Positions 9,104 through 16,611 of a stretch of DNA of 36,002 nucleotides are shown piece after piece. Under the pieces are notes generated by a model. It had not been told where the DNA came from. It saw only the letters and a list, made by a program, of their open reading frames with translations, and did not search any database. Position numbers and translations under genes: made by a program. Source of the DNA: Candidatus Omnitrophota bacterium (GTDB lineage Bacteria > Hinthialibacterota > Hinthialibacteria > Hinthialibacterales > Hinthialibacteraceae); contig JABLXU010000055.1 in the NCBI GenBank assembly GCA_013177805.1, forward strand, positions 1-36,002, given 5' to 3'. Positions within the stretch are counted from its first letter, which is position 1. Every line of letters begins with the position of its first letter.

Positions 9104-9889
9104 ATGAACCGCCGTCAATTTGTCACCGTCTCGTCCCTGGCCGCCGCCGCTTCGTGGCAGTCGATCCCCGCCGCCGGAGAAAACCGCGCGCAAGAGTTTT
9201 ACGAACTCCGGCAATATCACCTGCCTACCGGGGCTCAGAAAAACGCCACGGCGGATTTCTACAAAAACGCCGCCATTCCGGCCCTCAACCGTTTGGGCAT
9301 CCAGCCCATCGGCGTATTCGAAACCATATACGGCCCCAGCCAGCCGACTTTGTACGTGCTCATTCCCCATCCCTCGCTGGAGTCGCTGCTCACCACACCC
9401 GAAAAACTTGCTGCCGACGCGGAATACCAGAAGGCGGGCGAAGCCTTTCTCAACGCGCCGTTCGCGGACCCGGCCTATGTCCGCGTGGAGAGTTCCCTCA
9501 TGCGGGCCTTCAGCCACCTCCCCCAGATCGAACTGCCCGATTTCGCCGTGGCCAAAAAACCGCGGATCTTCGAATTGCGCGTCTATGAAAGCCACAGTGG
9601 AAAATTCGCCAAGAAAAAGATCGAAATGTTCAACGAGGGCGGCGAAATCGCCATCTTCCGCAAAACCGGCCTGAATCCCGTCTTCTTCGGCGAAACGCTC
9701 GTTGGCCCGCGCATGCCCAATCTCACTTACATGCTCTGTTTCGAAAACATCGAACACCGCAACAAGCAATGGGGCGTGTTTGTCTCCGACCCCGATTGGA
9801 AGGCCTTGAGCGCCAAGGAGGAATACAAGGACACGGTATCCAACATCACCGACTACATCCTGCGCCCCACGGCCTTCTCGCAGATTTGA
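9104..9889 (+). CDS. NIPSNAP family protein with Tat-type signal peptide
   Basis: This 261-residue protein opens MNRRQFVTVSSLAAAASW, a twin-arginine-like leader, and GGGAGG lies about eight bases before the ATG. Two related alpha-beta-barrel (NIPSNAP) halves follow. The first begins FYELRQYHLPTG and the second IFELRVYESHSG, each with the family core of an E-L-R-x-Y strand. Proteins of this build are common as secreted or periplasmic proteins in Planctomycetes, Acidobacteria and relatives, and have no established reaction. It is divergent from the DUF1080 protein at 7543-8835 and followed after 81 bases by the DinB-like gene on the same strand. Confidence 0.85.
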   Translation: MNRRQFVTVSSLAAAASWQSIPAAGENRAQEFYELRQYHLPTGAQKNATADFYKNAAIPALNRLGIQPIGVFETIYGPSQPTLYVLIPHPSLESLLTTPEKLAADAEYQKAGEAFLNAPFADPAYVRVESSLMRAFSHLPQIELPDFAVAKKPRIFELRVYESHSGKFAKKKIEMFNEGGEIAIFRKTGLNPVFFGETLVGPRMPNLTYMLCFENIEHRNKQWGVFVSDPDWKALSAKEEYKDTVSNITDYILRPTAFSQI

Positions 9890-9970
9890 TGAGGAGCATA
9901 TCATTCCATGTGATGCGAAAGGGGGCGCGCCGTGGAGGGCCCCCTCGATATCCCGGAAGGAGCATCTCTC

Positions 9971-10486
9971 ATGGACCTACAGGCGTATCAGCGCCGGATG
10001 TATGAATATTTGGGAGACCGCGATCCCATCGGCGTGTTGAGCCAGACCGCCGGAGTATTGGCGAAGATCGCCGCGGATCATCCCGCCGCCATCCTGAAAA
10101 CCCGCGCGTATGAGGAAAAATGGACTCCCAACGAGATTCTCGGCCACCTGGTGGACGTGGAACTGGTCACCGCCGCCCGTCTGCGTTTCATCTATTGCCA
10201 GGATGAACCGGATATCGTGGGCTTCGATCCGGACCGTTGGGTGGCGCGCCAACGGCATAACGAGCGGGAACCGGCCGAATGGGTGGAGCTTTTCCGGCCG
10301 TTGCGCGAATGCAACCTGTGTTTATGGAACCAATTGACTCCCGCGGATTTGAAGCGCGCCGGACGGCACCGCGAACGCGGCCTGGAATCGCTGGAGACTA
10401 TGCTGCGCATGGAAGCCGGTCACGATCTTTGCCACATCGATCAGATCAACCGCTATGTCCAAGTCATTCTTCTAAAATCCCAATAA
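9971..10486 (+). CDS. DinB-like four-helix-bundle metal-binding protein
   Basis: This 171-residue protein has the DinB/YfiT-like pattern of three metal-binding histidines on a four-helix bundle. The first is in EILGHLVDVELV (helix 2), and the other two are in AGHDLCHIDQINRY near the C-terminus. The central WVARQRHNEREPAEW is also characteristic. The ATG at 9971 is preceded by GGAAGGAG (9955-9962); an upstream in-frame ATG at 9932 lacks such a site. Members include thiol-dependent transferases (bacillithiol and mycothiol S-transferases) and many uncharacterised proteins. It is not the E. coli DNA polymerase IV of the same name. The substrate is unknown. Confidence 0.85.
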   Translation: MDLQAYQRRMYEYLGDRDPIGVLSQTAGVLAKIAADHPAAILKTRAYEEKWTPNEILGHLVDVELVTAARLRFIYCQDEPDIVGFDPDRWVARQRHNEREPAEWVELFRPLRECNLCLWNQLTPADLKRAGRHRERGLESLETMLRMEAGHDLCHIDQINRYVQVILLKSQ

Positions 10487-10657
10487 GGTATGGCTCCCAT
10501 TTCCCCATGACCCTTTTAACGGCCCGGCCGGCATTTCCAAACCTTCCGGCCAAGATCACGATAAAACCGCGCTCCGAGGGCTTTCCGGCAATTCATTCGC
10601 GCGCGTTTCCCGATACAATGGGAAGATCTAAACTTCTCATCCGAACGGAAGGCCTCG

Positions 10658-11884
10658 ATGAACTACGAAATCCTGCCCATCGAAAATGGTCACGCCACTT
10701 CGGCAAAGGGATTCAAGGCGGCCGGAACCGCCGCGGGGATCAAAAAAAGCGGCAAACCCGACTTGGGGATTCTGGTCTCCCAAGTGCGGTGCACCGCCGC
10801 CGGGATGTTCACCACCAACCGGTTGAAAGGTGCTTCCCTGCGGGTCACCCAGGAGCATCTGGCCGATGGCCATGCCCAGGCACTGATCGTTAATAGCGGC
10901 AACGCCAACGCCTGCACCAGCGAACGGGGCCTTGTGGACGCGCGCGAAATGGCCCGCTGCTTGGCGCGTCCCCTGGGCATCGCCACGCAGGATGTTCTTC
11001 CCAACTCCACGGGAGTCATCGGAATCTATCTTCCCCTCCCCCTGATCCGCGAAGGGATTGAAAAATTGATTCCCCGGTTACGCGCGGACGGCGGCCTCGA
11101 GTTGGCCCAGGCGATGATGACCACCGACACAGTCCCCAAGACGGCCGCCCGGCGCGTGGTGGTGGAAGGGCACGCGTTCACCATTGGCGGCTGCGCCAAA
11201 GGGGCGGGGATGATCATGCCCAACATGGCCACGATGCTCGCCTTTTTGACCACGGACGCCCGGATTTCTCCCTCAAGCCTTTCCTGGTTCCTGCACGAGG
11301 CGGTGGAGAGCAGTTTTAACCGCCTCTCAATCGACGGCGACACCAGCTGCTGCGACACGGCCATCCTGATGGCCAACGGCCTGTCCGACAGCACCGATAT
11401 CCTCCCGGAACGCGATTGCGTTTCCGAAGCCTTCCTGGCGGCGCTCAAAGAAGTGTGCCTGGATCTCACCCACCAGCTGGCCCGCGACGGCGAAGGCGTC
11501 ACCAAGGTGGTCACCGTCCAGGTCAAGGGCGCGCGCGCGCCGGACGATGCCCTGCGCGTGGCGCGGTCCATCGCCAATTCGCCCTTGGTCAAAACCGCCA
11601 TCCACGGTTGTGATCCGAACTGGGGCCGCCTTATCACGGCAGCCGGGTACAGCGGAGCGGAGTTCGATCCCACCCAATGCGCCCTGTGGATCGGAGACAT
11701 CCAGATGATGCATCGTGGTCAACCTGCCGGATTTGACGAGGCGGCGGCCCACGCCTTCATGCAACAACCGGAATACACCATCACCCTGGACTTGGGCCAG
11801 GGGGATCACAGCGATTTTTATATCATGACCGACTTGTCCAAGGCGTATATCGACATCAACGCGGATTACCGCCACCGCACTTGA
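10658..11884 (+). CDS. argJ: Bifunctional ornithine acetyltransferase/N-acetylglutamate synthase
   Basis: ArgJ transfers acetyl from N-acetylornithine to glutamate in the cyclic arginine pathway, and many members also use acetyl-CoA. The protein has 408 residues, the expected length. The precursor self-cleaves before the nucleophile Thr192 in KGAGMIMPNMATML to give alpha and beta chains. NSGNANACTS (about 79-88), the oxyanion-hole region NSTGVIG (116-122) and DTSCCDTA are family signatures, as is the late HGCDPNWGR. GGAAGG lies seven bases before the ATG, and TACAAT at 10614-10619 is a possible -10 element. No other arg gene is nearby. Whether it is mono- or bifunctional cannot be decided from the sequence. 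Confidence 0.97.
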   Translation: MNYEILPIENGHATSAKGFKAAGTAAGIKKSGKPDLGILVSQVRCTAAGMFTTNRLKGASLRVTQEHLADGHAQALIVNSGNANACTSERGLVDAREMARCLARPLGIATQDVLPNSTGVIGIYLPLPLIREGIEKLIPRLRADGGLELAQAMMTTDTVPKTAARRVVVEGHAFTIGGCAKGAGMIMPNMATMLAFLTTDARISPSSLSWFLHEAVESSFNRLSIDGDTSCCDTAILMANGLSDSTDILPERDCVSEAFLAALKEVCLDLTHQLARDGEGVTKVVTVQVKGARAPDDALRVARSIANSPLVKTAIHGCDPNWGRLITAAGYSGAEFDPTQCALWIGDIQMMHRGQPAGFDEAAAHAFMQQPEYTITLDLGQGDHSDFYIMTDLSKAYIDINADYRHRT

Positions 11885-12013
11885 AACCGCCTGGCTTCAT
11901 CCGCTTCCTACGGATTTCCCAGGGAATGAGTACAATAAGAAAGAATGAATGGGGCAAGATCCATTCACGCGAGGCGGAATCCGTCTTGGTGATGGATCAA
12001 AAACCCAATTCCC

Positions 12014-12042
12014 TTGACGCTGTCAAGTCATTCGGGAATGAT
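12014..12042 (+). promoter_or_regulatory. Candidate promoter for mrp
   Basis: TTGACG (12014-12019), a 17-base spacer and AATGAT (12037-12042) lie 72 bases before the mrp start. The -35 box overlaps a small palindrome, TTGAC-GCT-GTCAA, and flanking ATTCCC/GGGAAT makes a larger inverted repeat that could be an operator. Confidence 0.4.
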
Positions 12043-12114
12043 GAAACCTTTGAATACAGAACCCGTTTGGCCAGCCAACCAGAGGGGATAGCCAAGCAGA
12101 AGGGATAGTGTTTC

Positions 12115-13206
12115 GTGGGCCTCTTTTCCAACAAACCGACCAATGCGCCGACCGAACAAATGGTCCTGACCGCTCTGAGTCAGGTGCAGGATCCCGATTT
12201 GCACCGGGACCTGGTTTCTTTGGGCATGATCAAGGATTTGAAAGTCGATGGCGGCAAAGTCTCGTTCACCTTGGAACTGACTACCCCCGCTTGCCCGTTG
12301 AAGGAACGGATGAAAAACGATTGCCACGCCGCCGTCTCACAAATCTCCGGCGTTCAGTCCGTCGACATCCACTTAACTTCCCGCGCGCCGCAACAAGCCG
12401 GCCCCACCCAAAAAGCCATTCCCGGCGTCAACCACGTATTCGCCGTCTCGAGCGGCAAGGGCGGGGTGGGCAAATCGACCGTGGCGGTCAACCTGGCGCT
12501 CGCGATGCAACAGAACGGCGCGAAAGTAGGCCTCCTGGACGCCGACGCCTACGGACCTAACATCCCCCAAATGCTGGGAATCACCGAACGGCCGGGCTCC
12601 GACGGCAACATGATCTTCGCGCCGGAAAAGAACGGTATGAAGGTGATGTCCGTCGGCCTGATCGCTCCCGGCGACACACCGATCGTCTGGCGCGGCCCCA
12701 TGCTGCACAGCCTGATTCAACAATTCCTTTTTCAAGTCGATTGGGGCGAATTGGATTATTTGGTGGTAGACCTTCCCCCCGGCACCGGGGACGCCCAGCT
12801 GAGCCTGAGCCAGCAAGCGCCGCTGGCCGGAGCACTGATGGTCACTACGCCGCAACAGGTGGCGCAATCGGATGTGCGGCGGGCTATCATGATGTTCCGC
12901 AAAGTCCAGGTTCCGGTGCTGGGAGTGGTTGAAAACATGGCGTACTTCCTCTGCCCCGATAATAATAAAACGTACGAGATCTTTGGATCCGGCGGAGGGG
13001 AACAAATCAGCCAGGAGTACGAGATTCCCCTCCTGGCCCGGCTGCCGATCGATCCCCGGATCGCCCAGGGCGGCGATTGCGGCCGGCCGATCGTGTTAGA
13101 GGATCCCCATTCGCGCGCCGCCGGCGAGTTCCGCAAACTGGCCGGCGAGGTGGCGCGGCAAATCAGTATTGCCAGTTTGAAGAATCAGCCCTTGCCGGTT
13201 TTATGA
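12115..13206 (+). CDS. mrp: Mrp/ApbC-family iron-sulfur cluster carrier ATPase
   Basis: This 363-residue cytosolic P-loop ATPase binds and transfers Fe-S clusters. An N-terminal MIP18/DUF59 domain (about 12-90) carries the conserved cysteine in TTPACPLKERM. The Mrp/NBP35 NTPase follows with the deviant Walker A SSGKGGVGKST (112-122), LDADAYGPNIPQML, and PPGTGDAQLSLSQ. The usual C-terminal CxxC cluster motif reads C280-P-D-N283 here, so the second cysteine is replaced by Asn. That may alter cluster binding. The start is a GTG at 12115 behind AGAAGGGA. PTPS and folE follow on the same strand, probably one transcript. Confidence 0.95.
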   Translation: MGLFSNKPTNAPTEQMVLTALSQVQDPDLHRDLVSLGMIKDLKVDGGKVSFTLELTTPACPLKERMKNDCHAAVSQISGVQSVDIHLTSRAPQQAGPTQKAIPGVNHVFAVSSGKGGVGKSTVAVNLALAMQQNGAKVGLLDADAYGPNIPQMLGITERPGSDGNMIFAPEKNGMKVMSVGLIAPGDTPIVWRGPMLHSLIQQFLFQVDWGELDYLVVDLPPGTGDAQLSLSQQAPLAGALMVTTPQQVAQSDVRRAIMMFRKVQVPVLGVVENMAYFLCPDNNKTYEIFGSGGGEQISQEYEIPLLARLPIDPRIAQGGDCGRPIVLEDPHSRAAGEFRKLAGEVARQISIASLKNQPLPVL

Positions 13207-13255
13207 TGGTTCAGGATAGGCCGCTGGCTTGGCTATTCCGTTCGGGAGCATCCCC

Positions 13256-13693
13256 ATGCCCGTTGAATTAACCCGCCGGACTCATTTCGCCGCTGCGCAC
13301 CGGCTGCACAGCCCGCATCTGAGCGAAGAAGAAAACGCCCGCGTCTACGGACCGTGCAACAATCCGCACGGCCACGGCCATAATTATTATCTCGAAGTCA
13401 CGGTGGAAGGCGAACCCGATCCCCGGACTGGGATGATTATCAACCTGACCGAATTGGATAAAATAATTGATCAGGAAATCGTCGCTCAGGTCGACCATCA
13501 CCACTTCAATTTGGATGTCCCGTTTACGCAAGGAGTGATTCCCACCGTGGAAAACCTGGTCGTGACCTTCTGGAATATCTTGGACCGGCGCCTGCCCCCG
13601 GGCATGTTGAAAAAAATCCGGTTGTGGGAATCGGAAAACAATTCCGCCGCCTGCACCCGGCCGGAAAAAAACGGGACGGGAATCTCTCCATGA
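13256..13693 (+). CDS. queD: 6-pyruvoyltetrahydropterin synthase/QueD-family protein
   Basis: This 145-residue enzyme acts on 7,8-dihydroneopterin triphosphate, the product of FolE. The zinc histidines are H15 (FAAAHRL), H40 and H42 (NPHGHGHNYY), the catalytic cysteine is C34 in VYGPCNNP, and the D80-H81 pair is in VDHHHFNLD. PTVEN (96-100) and LWESENNS complete the pterin pocket. The sequence is notably close to the PTPS branch (EPDPRTGMIINLTELD). It could therefore make 6-pyruvoyl-tetrahydropterin for a biopterin, or 6-carboxytetrahydropterin for queuosine. The downstream gene is folE, overlapping by ATGA, so substrate supply is coupled. The ATG at 13256 has GGGAG seven bases upstream. Confidence 0.9.
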   Translation: MPVELTRRTHFAAAHRLHSPHLSEEENARVYGPCNNPHGHGHNYYLEVTVEGEPDPRTGMIINLTELDKIIDQEIVAQVDHHHFNLDVPFTQGVIPTVENLVVTFWNILDRRLPPGMLKKIRLWESENNSAACTRPEKNGTGISP

Positions 13694-14313
13694 CAAACCA
13701 CCGCATCCATTCCGCCGCTACGTTGCGCGAGGAAGCCGCCCTGGCCGGCCTCGATCCCTTGGAGCAGGTCACGCGCGACTTGCTGCTCCACATCGGGGAA
13801 AATCCGGACCGCGAGGGCCTGCTCCGCACGCCCCTCCGCTTCGCCCGGGCCTGGCGTTTTCTCACCCGCGGCTATGACCAGGATATCGTGGAAATCATCA
13901 ACAACGCGGTGTTCGAGGAAGACGCGGATGAAATGGTCGTGGTCACCGACATCGACTTTTTCAGCCTGTGCGAACACCATATGCTGCCCTTTTTCGGCAA
14001 AGCCCACGTCGGCTATGTCCCCAATGGGAAGGTGATCGGGCTGTCCAAAATCCCCCGGCTGGTGGAAGTCTTCAGCCGCCGCCTGCAACTGCAAGAACGC
14101 ATGACCCAGCAGATCGCCAGCGCCATCGAAGACGCCATCCATCCTCAGGGCGTGGCCGTGGTCACCGAAGCTTCCCATTTATGCATGATGATGCGCGGCG
14201 TGCAAAAGGTCAACAGCAACACCATCACCAGCGCCATGCGCGGCGTCTTCCGCAAAAACCGCGCCACGCGGGCTGAATTCATGGACTTCATCCACCAGGG
14301 CACATCCCGCTGA
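13690..14313 (+). CDS. folE: GTP cyclohydrolase I
   Basis: This 207-residue enzyme converts GTP to 7,8-dihydroneopterin triphosphate and formate, feeding folate, queuosine and biopterin routes. The zinc ligands are C94 and H97 (SLCEHHMLP) and C165 (ASHLCMMMRG). Catalytic H96 and H163 correspond to His112 and His179 of E. coli. GENPDREGLLRTPLRFARAW, GLSKIPRLVEVFSRRLQLQE and the C-terminal EFMDFI are diagnostic of type IA. The ATG overlaps the stop of the PTPS gene (ATGA). The end faces hflC with only 100 bases between the two stops. Confidence 0.98.
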   Translation: MTNHRIHSAATLREEAALAGLDPLEQVTRDLLLHIGENPDREGLLRTPLRFARAWRFLTRGYDQDIVEIINNAVFEEDADEMVVVTDIDFFSLCEHHMLPFFGKAHVGYVPNGKVIGLSKIPRLVEVFSRRLQLQERMTQQIASAIEDAIHPQGVAVVTEASHLCMMMRGVQKVNSNTITSAMRGVFRKNRATRAEFMDFIHQGTSR

Positions 14314-14413
14314 GTCCGCCACGGTTGCCGGTCAATTACGCCGGTCCCCCCTCCCGGCATCCCCTCCAAGAAAAATCCCCGCGTCCATCGTGTCACGCCC
14401 ATGCGCGGCCGGT

Positions 14414-15481
14414 TCATTCAAACCGCGCGCTGTTCAACTGCCGCAACAGCTCGTTTTTCGTGCTGAGAATCAAAGTAGTCTGCGCGTCCAAGGCGGCTTC
14501 CAGGGCGTCCAGCGAGCGCAGGTAGCCATAAAATTCGGGGTCGCTTTCAAAGCCCTCAATCCGCGCCGGCGGACTGCCGGTGACTTCCTTGATATACCCC
14601 TGGGCATAAGTGCGCGCCGCTTCGGCGTCGGCGTTGCCCTTGATGATCCGCGCGTCCCGCTCCGCTTCCGCCAACAGGGTTTTGACTTTCCGGTCGGTCT
14701 CCGATTTGATGTACGTGGCCTGCCGCTCGCCAAACGCCCGGTACCGCTGGGCAATCCGGTTCCGTTCGGCGGTCATATTCTTATAAATCGCTTCCATATT
14801 CTGCTCGGGCGGATCGGCGCGTTTGATCCGCACGTCAATAACATAGATCCCGAATTGCTTGGCCTTCTCCCGCGCGAGTTGCGTCACCCGCTCCATGATC
14901 CTCGTGCGCCCGGTCTTGATCCGTACCTGCTTTTGTTCGGGAATCTCGATCCCCGACTCCAGCATTTGATCGCTGCTGCGGATGATTTCGATGAATTCAT
15001 TCTCGCCCAAGGTATTGCGCAAATCCGACCGGATGATGTTGTCCAGCCGGTTGAGCGCGGTGGGGATGTTTTCCACCGTCTGCCGGAACAACAACGGATT
15101 CACGATGTACCAGCGCGAAAAATTGTCGACGATCAACCGCTTTTGATCCCCGGTCATGATCGTGGCCGGCTGCGAATCGAAGACCAGAATCCGGTCCTCG
15201 AAATATTCCACCTTCTGCAAAAAAGGAACCTTGAAATACAATCCCGCGCCGAAACTCAGTCCCACATGCGTGCCGCTGGATTGCTCGTACGCCGCGAGGC
15301 TCTTCCGCAACGCCTCCGGATCGGCGAACGGCGACTCGCCCGCGATGACCCGCACCGGCCGCCCGAACTGCGTAATCACCGCCTGCTCCATTTCAGTCAC
15401 CACAAAAACGGACGATCCCAGAAGGATCAGCAACACCACGGCAATGAGCCCCATAACGGTCACGACCGGCTTCGCCTTCAT
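14414..15481 (-). CDS. hflC: HflC, SPFH-domain membrane protease modulator
   Basis: This 355-residue protein has an N-terminal membrane anchor (about 7-28), then an SPFH/band-7 domain and a long charged helix ending in a C-terminal cap. With HflK it forms the periplasm-facing cage around FtsH in the inner membrane. FVVTEMEQAVITQFGRPV, GLYFKVPFLQKVEYFEDRI and LARYAQGY-type residues (ARTYAQGYIKEV) are recognisable. An insertion of about 30 residues (GESPFADP through VGLSFGAG) separates GRPV from GLYFKVPF, where textbook HflC is continuous. The start overlaps the hflK stop by four bases, so the two are coupled. Confidence 0.93.
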   Translation of the reverse strand: MKAKPVVTVMGLIAVVLLILLGSSVFVVTEMEQAVITQFGRPVRVIAGESPFADPEALRKSLAAYEQSSGTHVGLSFGAGLYFKVPFLQKVEYFEDRILVFDSQPATIMTGDQKRLIVDNFSRWYIVNPLLFRQTVENIPTALNRLDNIIRSDLRNTLGENEFIEIIRSSDQMLESGIEIPEQKQVRIKTGRTRIMERVTQLAREKAKQFGIYVIDVRIKRADPPEQNMEAIYKNMTAERNRIAQRYRAFGERQATYIKSETDRKVKTLLAEAERDARIIKGNADAEAARTYAQGYIKEVTGSPPARIEGFESDPEFYGYLRSLDALEAALDAQTTLILSTKNELLRQLNSARFE

Positions 15482-16512
15482 GGATGGCCCTCCTCTTCCG
15501 CCGCGTCCGGAGGGAGAAGCGGCGCCGGCAACGGGATGGCCGGCGACAAGTTCATGAACTTCAATACATTTTCCTCGGAATCCACGATCACCTTGGGTTT
15601 GCCTTTCAGGGCTTTCTCCAGGGTCTCCAAATACAACCGCCGGCGGGTCACTTCGGGGGCGGCCCGGTAAGCCTGCAGCAGGGCGTGGAACCGTTCCACT
15701 TCGCCTTGCGCTTTGGCGATGCGCTCCGCCTTGTACGCTTCCGCTTCTTGCAGCAGTTTCCGCGCTTCCCCCTCCGCCCGGGGAACCTCCTTGTTCTCGT
15801 AGCCTTCCGCTTCCCGTTCCACCCGCGCTTGATCCTCGCGGGCGTTGAAGACTTCGGCAAAGGCCGGCTCCACGGCCTCGGGGGGATGCGTGTCTTGCAG
15901 GTTCACCCCTTCGATTTGAATCCCCATCTGATATTCCGAACTGATTTTCTCGATGATTTCCTGGATTTGCGCCTGCAACTGGTCGCGGCGTTCGGTCAAC
16001 GCCGCCTCGATGGGGAAATCGCCGATCACTTGCCGCTGAGCGGCTTCGGCGATGTCTTTTAACGTGTTCTCCACGTCCTTCACGTTGAACAAATAGTGGA
16101 CGGGATTGGCGATTTTATATTGCACCACCGTCTTGGCCACGATAATGTTCTCATCGCCCGTGAGCATGATGCTCTCCTCCGGGATGGTCACCGGCTCCGC
16201 GCTGGGACTCCGGGGATTCGACCGGAATCCCACCTCGATTCGCCGCAACAGCAGCACATTCGGCACAAAGACGGTCTCGAGGGGTGGCGGAAACCGGTAG
16301 TGAAAACCCGGTTGGACGACGCGGTGGAGCTTGCCCAGCCGCAACACCACGCCCACTTCCCCCGGCCCCACGATGAACCAAGGCCGGAACAAGATCAGTA
16401 CAATCACCACCGCCACGGCGGCTGCGGCCAGGCCGATGCGCTTCCAATGAAGCGTACGGCGGCCCCCGCCCAGGGGGATATCAATGGGGATCTGCTCGAA
16501 CCAGTCACTCAT
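15478..16512 (-). CDS. hflK: HflK, SPFH-domain membrane protease modulator
   Basis: This 344-residue protein has a membrane span at about 25-45 followed by the SPFH domain: VGPGEVGVVLRLGKL, PGFHYRFPPPLETV and MLTGDENIIVAKTVVQYKI. The C-terminal helix is rich in Glu, Lys and Ala (coiled coil), with VNLQDTHPPEAVEPAFAEV, which is typical of HflK. The usual glycine-rich N-terminal tail is very short. It is the first gene of hflK-hflC. No ribosome site is visible before the ATG at 16512. TTGATT, 16 bases and TAGCAT on the minus strand place the expected transcript start within a few bases of the ATG, so a leaderless mRNA is possible. Confidence 0.93.
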   Translation of the reverse strand: MSDWFEQIPIDIPLGGGRRTLHWKRIGLAAAAVAVVIVLILFRPWFIVGPGEVGVVLRLGKLHRVVQPGFHYRFPPPLETVFVPNVLLLRRIEVGFRSNPRSPSAEPVTIPEESIMLTGDENIIVAKTVVQYKIANPVHYLFNVKDVENTLKDIAEAAQRQVIGDFPIEAALTERRDQLQAQIQEIIEKISSEYQMGIQIEGVNLQDTHPPEAVEPAFAEVFNAREDQARVEREAEGYENKEVPRAEGEARKLLQEAEAYKAERIAKAQGEVERFHALLQAYRAAPEVTRRRLYLETLEKALKGKPKVIVDSEENVLKFMNLSPAIPLPAPLLPPDAAEEEGHP

Positions 16513-16611
16513 AGTGAGGGCTATGCTATCAAAAGGAAGGCTAAAATCAACGGAGTGGCTCCCTGAATCCCTTATCTTGCATTCCGCCGGTCATTATGAT
16601 AGACAGCCATC

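Noticed and set aside
11885..12108. A 75-codon frame between argJ and mrp
   Set aside because: No ribosome site, no recognisable motif and atypical composition. A promoter-like element for mrp lies inside it.
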